This document shows, one piece after another, positions 18,388-25,910 of a DNA stretch of 34,616 bases; position 1 is the stretch's first letter, and every line of letters starts with the position of its first letter. The notes beneath the pieces were generated by a model that was given only the letters and a program-made list of their open reading frames with translations, was not told the DNA's origin and ran no database searches. A program made the translations under genes and the position numbers. Origin of the DNA: Anaerofilum faecale (GTDB lineage: Bacteria; Bacillota; Clostridia; Oscillospirales; Ruminococcaceae); NCBI GenBank assembly GCA_019114265.1, contig DXFV01000031.1, positions 1-34,616 on the forward strand, in the 5' to 3' direction.

Positions 18388-19765
18388 TCTTGGCACCTCC
18401 ATACAGTACGGGGTTGCGCAGCGCCTTGATGCGGGACACACCGCGCAGCATGACGCGGGTAGCTGCAACGCCAAATACGAAGTTCAGGATCACACCCACA
18501 AGCAGAGTGTAGCCGAAGGAATAGATGGTGCCGGCCGTGGCGGCGCCGAACCAGCCGAACACCGGGCTGAAGATGGTGGCCAGCACGCCGTCGGTGGGAC
18601 CAAAGGCGGCCATCAGCACCAGAGCCACGATGATAACGGTCACATTGCCGTCAATGATGGGAGCCAGACCGCGGCTGAAGCCGGCGTTCAGGGCGCCATC
18701 CAGGGTTTTGCCGCTCTTCAGCTCTTCCTTGATGCGCTCGGCGGTGATGACGTTGGCGTCAACGCCCATGCCGATGGCAAGGATGATACCGGCGATGCCG
18801 GGCAGCGTCAGGGTGAAGCTGTTGAAGATAGGCAGATAGCCGGAAATACAGGCCAGAGTGGCGGCCGACTGGCCCAGCAGAGCCAGGCTGGCGATCGCAC
18901 CGGGCAGGCGGTAGTTCAGGATCATATACAGAGCAACCAGCACAAACGCGATGATGCCGGCCAGCAGCATGGCTTCCAGGCTCTGGGTGCCCAGAGTGGG
19001 GCTGATGGTGGAATAGCTGTCGGCGCTCAGGGCAAAGGGCAGCGCACCGGAGTTGATCCGGTCGGCCAGGCTGACGGCGCTCTCCTGTGTGAAGCTGCCC
19101 GAAATGGTGGCCACGCCATCGGTGATGGCGGTGTTCACATAGGGGGCGCTGATCATCTGGTCGTCCATCCAGATGGAGATCTGGCCGTTCTCCTGCGCCA
19201 GCTCGGTGGTGGCTTCGGCGAATTTGGTCTTGCCGGAATCCTCCAGCTCCAGCTGTACATAGTACTCGCTCACGCCGTTGGCGGTGAGGGGACCGTAGGC
19301 AGCGGCGGCCCTCCTTACATCCGAGCCTTCCAGAACGATCTCACCGTCGGCAGAGGTGCCTTTGCGGAAGGTCAGCTGCGCGGTGGCGCCCAGCTCCTGG
19401 ATGGCAGTTTCGGGGTCGAAGCCGCTCTCCCCTTCCTTCCAGGGGAAACGCACGATGATGCGGTCTTTGGCCTCATCGGTGTACACTTCGCTGTCGGTGA
19501 TGTTCTGCGATACCAGGCGGTCTTCAATGACCGTCTTGGCAGCCTGCATCTGCTCGGGGGTGGCGTCATAGCCGTCGGCGGGGACGAAGGTCACGTCCAC
19601 ACCGCCGCGGATGTCGATACCGAACCGAATGTCGCTTGCGCCCTTGATATATACCGTTTTGATGTCGCCATAGGTGCTGCTCACGCCAAAGAAAGCGGTG
19701 AAGGCAAACACGCAGATCAAAAGCGCCATCACGGCAAAATGCCAGGGCTTTCCTTTTTTCTTCAT
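18374..19765 (-). CDS. secD: Protein translocase subunit SecD
   Basis: Export-assisting membrane protein of 463 residues. TM1 is near 10-30, followed by the D1 motif FGIDIRGGVDVTF at 48-60. The large external P1 domain comes next, and then five TM segments. The D4-type motif is IILAIGMGVDANVITAERIKEEL, seen here as IGMGVDANVI. AGGAGG lies just before ATG 19765, and MKKKGKPWHF is a plausible basic N-terminus. A short hairpin (19780-19808) stands directly upstream of the ribosome binding site. It forms an operon with secF, which starts within its last codons. No clear promoter could be picked in the 64-bp gap to the aminotransferase gene, so read-through from that gene is possible. Confidence 0.95.
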   Translation of the reverse strand: MKKKGKPWHFAVMALLICVFAFTAFFGVSSTYGDIKTVYIKGASDIRFGIDIRGGVDVTFVPADGYDATPEQMQAAKTVIEDRLVSQNITDSEVYTDEAKDRIIVRFPWKEGESGFDPETAIQELGATAQLTFRKGTSADGEIVLEGSDVRRAAAAYGPLTANGVSEYYVQLELEDSGKTKFAEATTELAQENGQISIWMDDQMISAPYVNTAITDGVATISGSFTQESAVSLADRINSGALPFALSADSYSTISPTLGTQSLEAMLLAGIIAFVLVALYMILNYRLPGAIASLALLGQSAATLACISGYLPIFNSFTLTLPGIAGIILAIGMGVDANVITAERIKEELKSGKTLDGALNAGFSRGLAPIIDGNVTVIIVALVLMAAFGPTDGVLATIFSPVFGWFGAATAGTIYSFGYTLLVGVILNFVFGVAATRVMLRGVSRIKALRNPVLYGGAKNANG

Positions 19766-19779
19766 GGGAACCTCCTGTT

Positions 19780-19808
19780 TTTGCCCTCTTCGCCCCGAAA
19801 AGGGCAAA
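19780..19808 (-). promoter_or_regulatory. Short hairpin before the secD ribosome binding site
   Basis: An 8-bp inverted repeat TTTGCCCT/AGGGCAAA (19808-19801 on the minus strand pairing with 19787-19780) ends three bases before AGGAGG of secD. There is no T-run on the minus strand, so it is not a clear terminator. It may influence secD translation or simply mark the gene border. Confidence 0.4.
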
Positions 19809-19829
19809 TAAGGTCTACTATATTATCAC

Positions 19830-21101
19830 TCAGCGGGCAAGCAGCTTTTCCACCGCTGCAAGCCGGATGCAAACGCTGAGCAATAAAGACGCAGTTTCCA
19901 GTTCCTCCAGCGAGGGGAACGTGGGGGCAATGCGGATGTGGTGATCGTCGGGGTCGATGCCGCAGGGATAGGCGGCGCCCGCGCCAGTCAGCACAACACC
20001 CGCCTGCTTGCACAGGTCCACCACGCGCTTGGCGCAGCCGGGCTGTACATACAGGCTGATGAAATATCCTCCGTTGGGCTTGGTCCACCAGGCAATGGGG
20101 CCATACGGCTCCACCTTCTGCGAAAACACCTTCTGCACCAGCTCGAATTTGGGCTGGAGGATGGCGCGGTGCTTCTTCATGTGTTCCAGCACACCGGCCT
20201 TGTCTTTCAGGAAGCGCACATGGCGCATCTGGTTCATCTTGTCGTAGCTGATGACCATCGGGACCATGTTCTTCAGGATGTGCGCCACGTTGCGCTCGCT
20301 GCACGCGATCGCGGCTACGCCGGCGCCCGGGAAGGTGATCTTGCTGGTGGAGCAGAACAGCAGCGGGCGCTCGGGATACCCGGCCAGGCGGCACTCTTCC
20401 AGGATGTTGATGGTGCCCTCGGGATGGTCGGTGAGGTGATGGACGCAGTAGGCGTCGTCCCACAGGATCTTGAAGTCGGGCGCGGCGGTCTCCATCTGGG
20501 CCAGACGGCGCACGGTGTCGTCGCTGTAGGTGTAGCCGTCCGGATTGGAATACACCGGCACACACCAGATGCCCTTCACGGCCGGGTCCTTCACCAGCTC
20601 CTCCACGCGGTCCATGTCGGGGCCGGTCGGAGTCATGGGAACGCTCAGCAGCTCAAAGCCGAAGTACTCGGTCACGCGGAAATGGCGGTCGTAGCCGGGG
20701 ACCGGGCAGATGAATTTGTGCGGCTTGCCGCCGTTCCAGCTGCTGGGGCTGTCGACAAAGCCCTGGCGGCAGCCCAGGTCGATGAGATAGTACATCAGGC
20801 TGAGGGAGGAGTTTCCGCCCACGATCACTTCCTCGGGCTTGACCCCCATCAGGTCGGCAAAGAAGCGGCGGGCTTCCGGCATGCCTTCCAGCAGGCCGTA
20901 GTTGCGGCTGTCGGCGCCGTTCTCGCCGCGGTAGTCCTCCAGCTTCATCATATCCATCGAAAGGTCGAGCTGTTCGGGGCAGGGTTTGCCGCGGGACATG
21001 TCCAGCTTCAGATTTTTCGCGAGATACTCCTCGTAGATTTTGTGAAGTTCGGCCTGTTCGGCCAGCAGTTCGTCATGGCTCATTTCCAGATAATTTGCCA
21101 T
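19830..21101 (-). CDS. Aspartate aminotransferase, group Ic (PLP-dependent)
   Basis: Fold-type I PLP enzyme of 423 residues belonging to the subgroup Ic aspartate aminotransferases (Asp_aminotransf family), which convert aspartate and 2-oxoglutarate to oxaloacetate and glutamate. Visible features are LDMSRGKPCPEQLDLS at the substrate lid (33-48) and VYSNPDGYTYS with the cofactor-contacting Asn186. Also present are WDDAYCVHHL with Asp215-216 and Tyr218, and the PLP lysine Lys254 in STSKITFPGAG. GAGGGG precedes ATG 21101. A promoter is visible at 21211-21239. The gene stands ahead of secD with a 64-bp gap. Confidence 0.88.
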   Translation of the reverse strand: MANYLEMSHDELLAEQAELHKIYEEYLAKNLKLDMSRGKPCPEQLDLSMDMMKLEDYRGENGADSRNYGLLEGMPEARRFFADLMGVKPEEVIVGGNSSLSLMYYLIDLGCRQGFVDSPSSWNGGKPHKFICPVPGYDRHFRVTEYFGFELLSVPMTPTGPDMDRVEELVKDPAVKGIWCVPVYSNPDGYTYSDDTVRRLAQMETAAPDFKILWDDAYCVHHLTDHPEGTINILEECRLAGYPERPLLFCSTSKITFPGAGVAAIACSERNVAHILKNMVPMVISYDKMNQMRHVRFLKDKAGVLEHMKKHRAILQPKFELVQKVFSQKVEPYGPIAWWTKPNGGYFISLYVQPGCAKRVVDLCKQAGVVLTGAGAAYPCGIDPDDHHIRIAPTFPSLEELETASLLLSVCIRLAAVEKLLAR

Positions 21102-21343
21102 GTGCGTTCCCCTCTTTCCTTAGAATATAGATACTTTCCCCGTACACCGCGGTTTTTTGCAAAGTGCCATATTGCCAAACACTGTGCAGGCCGCGCAGGC
21201 GTACTTGTATATTATAATATATTCGCCCCCGGGAAACAAGGCCTCTATTTCCATATTTTTCTGCAAAAGCAGACAATTTTGTGAAACTTTCTTCCGGGCC
21301 GTTTATGCAAACCGACGGCGCGCAGTGCCTGCGCTTTTACGCA
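21102..21343. other. Intergenic leader region of the aminotransferase gene
   Basis: About 300 bases separate the aminotransferase start from the uraA stop. I find no supportable gene. The region holds the aminotransferase promoter and about 100 bases of leader, then AT-rich and mixed sequence up to the uraA terminator. No recognisable riboswitch or T-box motif was seen. Confidence 0.5.
21211..21239 (-). promoter_or_regulatory. Sigma-A promoter of the aminotransferase gene
   Basis: The minus strand shows TTGTTT (21239-21234), a 17-bp spacer and a perfect TATAAT (21216-21211). It lies about 110 bases before the start codon. Confidence 0.65.
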
Positions 21344-21383
21344 CAAGGAAAGGCGGCTCCCTTCCCCGCGGAAAAGAGCCGCC
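21344..21383 (-). terminator. Terminator after uraA
   Basis: The minus strand has an 8-bp stem GGCGGCTC/GAGCCGCC (21383-21376 and 21359-21352) followed by TTTCCTT. The T-tract is interrupted, but the hairpin is strong and placed right after the uraA stop. Confidence 0.7.
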
Positions 21384-21401
21384 GAATCTGCTTTGGACAA
21401 A

Positions 21402-22760
21402 TCAGATCTCGAAGTTCATCGAGTCGCCGGTGTTGCTGACGTTGTCGAACTGGTAATCGTTGCCGGGCAGGATCGCGTTCAGCAGGATGCCCAGGATCGC
21501 GGCGATGGCCAGGCCGGACAGGTTGATGGTCAGCTCGCTGCTCAGCACGATGGACAGCCCGCCGATGCTGTTGAAGCCCAGCGCGCTGACCAGGATCACA
21601 GCGGCAATGATGAGGTTGCGGCTGTTGGTGAAGTCCACGCGGTTCTCCACAACATTGCGCACGCCGATGGCGCTGATCATACCGTACAGGATGAAGCTGA
21701 TACCGCCGATGATGCCGGCCGGCACGGTGCTGACGATGGCGCCGAACTTGGGGCTGAAGCTGAGCAGGATGGCAAAGACGGCGGCAATGCGCACCACTTT
21801 GGGATCGTATACACGGGACAGCGCCAGCACGCCGGTGTTCTCACCGTAGGTGGTGTTGGCGGGGCCGCCCAGGAAACCGGCCAGCGAGGTGGCCAGGCCG
21901 TCGCCCAGCAGGGTGCGGTTGAGGCCGGGGTCGCGGATGAAGTTCTTGCCGGTGGTGGCGCTGATGGCGGCGATATCACCGATGTGCTCCATCATGGTGG
22001 CCAGCGAGATGGGAACGATGGTCAGGATGGCAGACAGGCTGAATTTGGCCATCTGGCTGCCCACGACCGGGAAAGCGATGGCTTTTGCCTCACGCACAGC
22101 GCTGAAATCCACAGCGCCCATGCACAGGGCAACGATATAGGAGCCGATGACGCCCAGCAGGATGGGCAGGATCTTGACCATGCCCTTGCCCCAGATGTTG
22201 CACACCACAACGATGGCCAGCGCAACCAGCGCCAGCACCCAGTTGGACTGGCAGTTGGTGATGGCGGAAGGCGCCAGGATCAGGCCGATGGAGATGATGA
22301 TGGGGCCGGTGACGACCGGCGGGAAGAAGCGCATCACCTTCTGAATGCCGAACACGCTGATGAGCAGGCTCATCACCACATACACCAGACCGGCCACCAC
22401 GATACCGCCGCAGGCGTAGGGCAGCATTTCGGTATTGGCAACGGTGGCTTCACCGGTGGCGGGGTCCACCAGCTTGGGGGCCACCATCAGGATACCGCCC
22501 AGGAAGGCAAAGGAAGAGCCCAGGAAGGCGGGAACCTTGCCCTTGGCGATGAGGTGGAACAGCAGGGTGCCGACGCCGGCACAGAACAGGGTGGTGGGCA
22601 CGCTGAGGCCGGTGAGGAAGGGCACCAGGACGGTGGCGCCGAACATCGCAAAGGTGTGCTGCAGGCCCAGGATCAGCATCTTGGGAATGCCGAGCGTGCG
22701 TGCATCGTACACACCTTCCCGCTGTGCGGGCAACGGGGATTTCTTCTGGGGTTCGCTCAT
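21402..22760 (-). CDS. uraA: Uracil permease (NCS2 family)
   Basis: Nucleobase:cation symporter-2 protein of 452 residues with about 14 membrane segments. Family motifs are LGLQHTFAMFGATVLVPFLTG at the first helices (LQHTFAMFGATVLVP), GSSFAFLGGI, ATMMEHIGDIAAIS, GGPANTTYGENTGVLALSRV and the terminal half-helices. The Glu in MEHIGD and the TTYGEN motif are characteristic of uracil transporters of the UraA/PyrP type rather than xanthine or urate permeases. AAGGAGG lies upstream of ATG 22760. The leader carries a PyrR-type loop, which supports uracil as substrate. It is transcribed alone, with its own promoter and terminator. Confidence 0.92.
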   Translation of the reverse strand: MSEPQKKSPLPAQREGVYDARTLGIPKMLILGLQHTFAMFGATVLVPFLTGLSVPTTLFCAGVGTLLFHLIAKGKVPAFLGSSFAFLGGILMVAPKLVDPATGEATVANTEMLPYACGGIVVAGLVYVVMSLLISVFGIQKVMRFFPPVVTGPIIISIGLILAPSAITNCQSNWVLALVALAIVVVCNIWGKGMVKILPILLGVIGSYIVALCMGAVDFSAVREAKAIAFPVVGSQMAKFSLSAILTIVPISLATMMEHIGDIAAISATTGKNFIRDPGLNRTLLGDGLATSLAGFLGGPANTTYGENTGVLALSRVYDPKVVRIAAVFAILLSFSPKFGAIVSTVPAGIIGGISFILYGMISAIGVRNVVENRVDFTNSRNLIIAAVILVSALGFNSIGGLSIVLSSELTINLSGLAIAAILGILLNAILPGNDYQFDNVSNTGDSMNFEI

Positions 22761-22786
22761 GATCGATCAATTCCTCCTTACGTTCC

Positions 22787-22800
22787 GTCCCTCGCGGGAC
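22787..22800 (-). promoter_or_regulatory. PyrR-type RNA binding loop in the uraA leader
   Basis: The minus-strand transcript reads GUCCC-GCGA-GGGAC. The segment UCCCGCGAGG fits the core UCCNGNGAGG of the PyrR-binding consensus at every fixed position, although the flanking bases (YU) do not match. The hairpin ends about eight bases before the uraA ribosome binding site (22780-22773). PyrR bound to UMP recognises such loops in pyrimidine operons. The closeness to the ribosome binding site suggests control of translation rather than a classical terminator. Confidence 0.65.
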
Positions 22801-22806
22801 ACACAT

Positions 22807-22851
22807 AAACAGCCCGCCCGGTGGCCGCCGCAGTCCCGGTTCGAGCTGTTT
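22807..22851 (-). promoter_or_regulatory. Upstream hairpin of the uraA leader
   Basis: A 10-bp stem AAACAGCUCG/CGGGCUGUUU (22851-22842 and 22816-22807, one G-U pair) precedes the PyrR loop. Its loop contains CGGGAC (22838-22833), which is complementary to GUCCCG (22800-22795) of the PyrR hairpin. The two structures can therefore exclude one another, as in an RNA switch. Confidence 0.5.
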
Positions 22852-22867
22852 GTTTCATATCCTGCAT

Positions 22868-22896
22868 ATCATAGCAGATTTTTTCATTTGGCACAA
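22868..22896 (-). promoter_or_regulatory. Sigma-A promoter of uraA
   Basis: The minus strand has TTGTGC (22896-22891), a 17-bp spacer and TATGAT (22873-22868). The leader before the uraA start would be about 100 bases and includes both hairpins. Confidence 0.65.
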
Positions 22897-22988
22897 GCGG
22901 TTTGCCGAAGAAAATCACCGCGAGGGCAAAAATTGACTGTGTTTCGGGCAAACGAGAGCCATGCGGCGAACGATCTGCACGGCAAGCG

Positions 22989-23021
22989 GAAAAACGGCAC
23001 GCCCTTTTGCAAAGGCGTGCC
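22989..23021 (-). terminator. Terminator of the Trp-like ABC operon
   Basis: The minus strand has an 8-bp stem GGCACGCC/GGCGTGCC (23021-23014 and 23003-22996) followed by GTTTTTCC (T-run at 22994-22990). It lies about 10 bases after the ATPase stop codon. Confidence 0.85.
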
Positions 23022-23031
23022 GCAGCACATT

Positions 23032-23826
23032 TTATGCCAGCAGCATGCGGTCGTTGGCGAATTCGCCGCCGCTTGCCTGCTCGAATTTTTCCAGAAGGTC
23101 CTGCACATCCAGCTTTTTCTTCTCCTCGCCGGAAATGTCGTAGATCACACGCCCCTCGTGCATCATGATCAGACGGTTGCCGTAGTGGATGGCGTCCTTC
23201 ATGTTGTGGGTCACCATGAGGGTGGTGAGATTGTGTTCCGACACGATCTGCTGGGTGAGCCCCAGCACCTTGTGGGCCGTTTTGGGGTCCAGCGCGGCGG
23301 TGTGCTCGTCCAGCAGCAGCAGGCGGGGCTTCTGCAGCGTGGCCATCAGCAAGGTCAGCGCCTGGCGCTGACCGCCGGACAGCAGCCGCACCTTGCTGGT
23401 GAGACGGTCCTCCAGGCCGAGGTCCAATGTTTTCAGACGCTCGCGGTAAAACTCCCGCTCGGCGTTGGTGATGCCCCAGCCCAGCCCGCGCCGGCGTCCG
23501 CGGCGATAGGCCATCGCCAGGTTTTCCTCGATGCCCATATCGCCCGCCGTGCCCATCATCGGGTCCTGGAACACACGCCCCAGCAGAGCGGCGCGGCGGT
23601 ATTCCGGCATCCGGGTGATGTCGGTGTCGTCCAGGCGGATGCTGCCCTCGTCGGGGATATACACGCCCGCGATGAGGTTGAGCATCGTGGACTTGCCGGC
23701 GCCGTTGCCGCCGATCACGGTGATGAAATCGCCGTCGTTGATGGTGAGGTCAAGCCCCTTGACAGCCACCTTTTCGTTGATGGTGCCGGCGTTGAAGGTC
23801 TTGCCGACCTGTTCGATTTTCAGCAT
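23032..23826 (-). CDS. ABC importer ATP-binding protein (TrpZ-like)
   Basis: ABC ATPase of 264 residues that powers import by the permease encoded just before it. Walker A is GGNGAGKS at 39-46, the Q-loop is RVFQDPMMGT, the signature is LLSGGQRQAL and Walker B is LLLLDEHTAALDP, with His in MVTHNMKD. LDEHTA in place of the usual DEPT is the pattern found in ATPases of this transporter family. The start ATG 23826 lies 3 bases after the permease stop. It is the last gene of the operon and is followed by a strong terminator. Confidence 0.88.
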   Translation of the reverse strand: MLKIEQVGKTFNAGTINEKVAVKGLDLTINDGDFITVIGGNGAGKSTMLNLIAGVYIPDEGSIRLDDTDITRMPEYRRAALLGRVFQDPMMGTAGDMGIEENLAMAYRRGRRRGLGWGITNAEREFYRERLKTLDLGLEDRLTSKVRLLSGGQRQALTLLMATLQKPRLLLLDEHTAALDPKTAHKVLGLTQQIVSEHNLTTLMVTHNMKDAIHYGNRLIMMHEGRVIYDISGEEKKKLDVQDLLEKFEQASGGEFANDRMLLA

Positions 23827-23829
23827 CGG

Positions 23830-24732
23830 TCAGCCCTCCTTTGCGGCCGCGGCCGTCTTTTTGCGGGTGGATTTTTTCTTTTTGAGGTTGGGCACAGCCA
23901 GAGCGACCGCCACCACCGCCGCGCTGAACAGCTTCATATCGTTGGTGTTCAGTCCCAGCTGCATCACCAGTGCGATCACCGCGTAGTAGATCACGGCGCC
24001 GGCCACCACAGCGGCCAGCAGGCAGGCGAAATTGCCCTTCTGTGCAAACACAACCTGCCCGATGATGACGCTGGCCAGGCCAACCACGATGGCGCCGCGG
24101 CCCATGCTGACATCGGCATATCCGTTATACTGGGCCAGCAGGCCGCCGGACAGGCCCACCAGACCGTTGGAGATCATCAGGGCCACCAGCTTGGTGGTGT
24201 TGGTGTTGACGCCCTGCGCGCGCACCATGTTCTGGTTGTTGCCGGTGGCGCGGATGGCACAGCCAAGCTCGGTGCCGAAGAACCAGTACATCGCCCCGAT
24301 CACCAGCACCGAGAACACCGCGCCCACGAGAATGGCCATCGGGATGTTGCCCAGCGAGATGATGGTCTCCTTGCCCAGCAGCGCCACGTTGGCACGGCCG
24401 AGGATGCGCATGTTCACCGAATACAGGCCAAGCTGGGTGAGAATACCGGCCAGGATGGGCGGTATGCCCAGCTTGGTGTGCAGCAGGCCGGTGGCCAGGC
24501 CGCACAGCATGCCCGCCAGGATGCTGAACACGAGGCTGACGAGCGGATGCACGCCGGCAATGATCAGCACGGCCGAAACGGCGCCGCCGGTGCAGATGCT
24601 GGAATCCACCGTAAGATCGGCGAAATCAAGCAGACGGTAGGTGATGTACACGCCCAGCGCCATAATGCCCCACACCAGCCCCTGGCTGATGGCTGCCGGC
24701 ATTGCGCTGAGAACTCCGGTTATAATGCCCAT
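23830..24732 (-). CDS. ABC importer permease (BPD_transp_2 type, TrpY-like)
   Basis: Integral membrane permease of 300 residues with about eight to nine membrane segments, related to LivH/RbsC-type permeases. Visible conserved parts are GLVWGIMALGVYITYRLLDFADLTVD (shown by its core ALGVYITYRLLDFADLTVD), the coupling-loop sequence GCAIRATGNNQNMVRAQGVN, and LVGLSGGLLAQYNGYADV. The C-terminal tail is rich in Lys. GAGGAG precedes the ATG. It lies between the binding protein (38 bp upstream) and the ATPase (3 bp downstream), which matches the Firmicutes TrpXYZ order. Confidence 0.87.
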   Translation of the reverse strand: MGIITGVLSAMPAAISQGLVWGIMALGVYITYRLLDFADLTVDSSICTGGAVSAVLIIAGVHPLVSLVFSILAGMLCGLATGLLHTKLGIPPILAGILTQLGLYSVNMRILGRANVALLGKETIISLGNIPMAILVGAVFSVLVIGAMYWFFGTELGCAIRATGNNQNMVRAQGVNTNTTKLVALMISNGLVGLSGGLLAQYNGYADVSMGRGAIVVGLASVIIGQVVFAQKGNFACLLAAVVAGAVIYYAVIALVMQLGLNTNDMKLFSAAVVAVALAVPNLKKKKSTRKKTAAAAKEG

Positions 24733-24770
24733 GAAAGCAACTCCTCACGCTGTGGACCACTGCGGCCCGC

Positions 24771-25736
24771 TTATTTCAGTTTGTCGGGGATGGTGACGCC
24801 CAGCGTGGCGGCCATGTCCTCGTTGACAACATACTTCATATCATCCTCGGCCGCAAAGCCAACCGGGATATCGGCCGGCGATTTGCCGTCCTTCAGGATC
24901 TGGATGGCCTGCTCGGCAGTCATCTCGCCCAGACGGTAGTAGTCCACGCTGTAGGTGGCCAGGCCGCCGGACAGGGTCATGTTCTCCTCGCCGCAGATGA
25001 CGGGGATCTTGGCCGGGCCGGTGATCTGGGCCACCGTGGGCATCGACGAAGCAAAGGTGTTGTCGGTGGGAATGTAGATGGCATCCACCTCGCTGCACGC
25101 CTTCTGGGTGACGGCCTGGATCTCGTTGGAATCGGCGGCGGTGTAGATCTTGACCTCATACCCCTGCTTTTCCAGCTCTGCCTGGGCCTGCTCCGCCTGC
25201 AGCACCGAGTTGCTCTCGGCCGAACAGTAGAGGATGCCCACGGTCTCGGCGTCGGGCGCAAAATCGGCCACCAGCTCGATCTGCTTGGACAGGTACTGGT
25301 TCATATCCGAGGTGCCGGTGACGTTCTCGCCGGGAACATCGCTGGCGGGGTCGGTCACGGCGGTGACCAGAATGGGGATATCCTGGGTGGCCTGTGCCAC
25401 CGCCTGCGCGGCCGGAGTGGCGATGGCGAGGATCAGATCCTTTTTGTCGCTGACGAACTTCGACGCGATGGTGGAGCAGGCCGCCTGGTCGCCGGAACCG
25501 TTCTGCACTTCGATCTCGATGTTCAGGCCGGACTCGTTCATTTTATCCTGGAAGCCCTGACAGGCGGCGTCCAGCGCATTGTGCTGCACCAGCTGTACAA
25601 TGCCGATCTTGAAGCTGTCCCCTTCCCCTCCGCTCGGCTGTCCTGCGGACCCCTGCTGCGAGGAAGCGCTGCCGCAGCCCGCCAGCACACCGGCGGCCAG
25701 GCACACGGCGGCAGCCGATGCAATCCACTTTTTCAT
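24771..25736 (-). CDS. ABC importer substrate-binding lipoprotein (TrpX-like)
   Basis: Extracytoplasmic binding protein of 321 residues in the ABC_sub_bind family (PF04392). The signal peptide ends in the lipobox LAGC with lipidated Cys21, followed by a Gly/Ser-rich linker (22-39). The mature part begins FKIGIVQLVQHNALDAACQGF, here given by its core IGIVQLVQHNALD, and includes LILAIATPAAQAVAQAT and PVICGEENMTLSGGLATYSVD. Members of this family import tryptophan or tyrosine in streptococci and clostridia; the ligand here is inferred only by family. ATG 25736 has GGAGGG before it. The start of the transcript folds into a nested stem (25753-25816). No T-box is visible. Confidence 0.88.
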   Translation of the reverse strand: MKKWIASAAAVCLAAGVLAGCGSASSQQGSAGQPSGGEGDSFKIGIVQLVQHNALDAACQGFQDKMNESGLNIEIEVQNGSGDQAACSTIASKFVSDKKDLILAIATPAAQAVAQATQDIPILVTAVTDPASDVPGENVTGTSDMNQYLSKQIELVADFAPDAETVGILYCSAESNSVLQAEQAQAELEKQGYEVKIYTAADSNEIQAVTQKACSEVDAIYIPTDNTFASSMPTVAQITGPAKIPVICGEENMTLSGGLATYSVDYYRLGEMTAEQAIQILKDGKSPADIPVGFAAEDDMKYVVNEDMAATLGVTIPDKLK

Positions 25737-25752
25737 ATACAATCCCTCCATT

Positions 25753-25816
25753 GTCCTGTGCGCCATGCCGCGGCCCCTCCCGTTGGCCGGAAGCGTGAGA
25801 CGCAACTTTATTGGAC
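25753..25816 (-). promoter_or_regulatory. Nested stem in the leader of the Trp-like ABC operon
   Basis: GUCC at the predicted 5' end (25816-25813) pairs with GGAC (25756-25753), four bases before the ribosome binding site GGAGGG. Inside lie GUUGCG/CGCAC, with a bulged U, and GGCC/GGCC. The closing stem at the very start of the transcript and the closeness to the ribosome binding site suggest a small regulatory RNA fold. It matches no class I know. Confidence 0.35.
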
Positions 25817-25819
25817 TAA

Positions 25820-25849
25820 AGTATAGCACAGGTGGGGCGGGATTCTCAA
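25820..25849 (-). promoter_or_regulatory. Sigma-A promoter of the Trp-like ABC operon
   Basis: The minus strand has TTGAGA (25849-25844), an 18-bp spacer ending in TGC, and TATACT (25825-25820), which makes an extended -10. The leader is about 75 bases long. Confidence 0.7.
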
Positions 25850-25910
25850 GGAGCTATATAGACAAAAAGTGAATAAATTATGAAAAACATTTTTACCGTT
25901 TGCACAATAT

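Noticed and set aside
25737..25816. T-box leader expected for a tryptophan importer
   Set aside because: The leader is only about 75 bases and has neither the T-box AGGGUGGNACCGCG-like sequence nor a terminator; a T-box needs roughly 200 bases or more.
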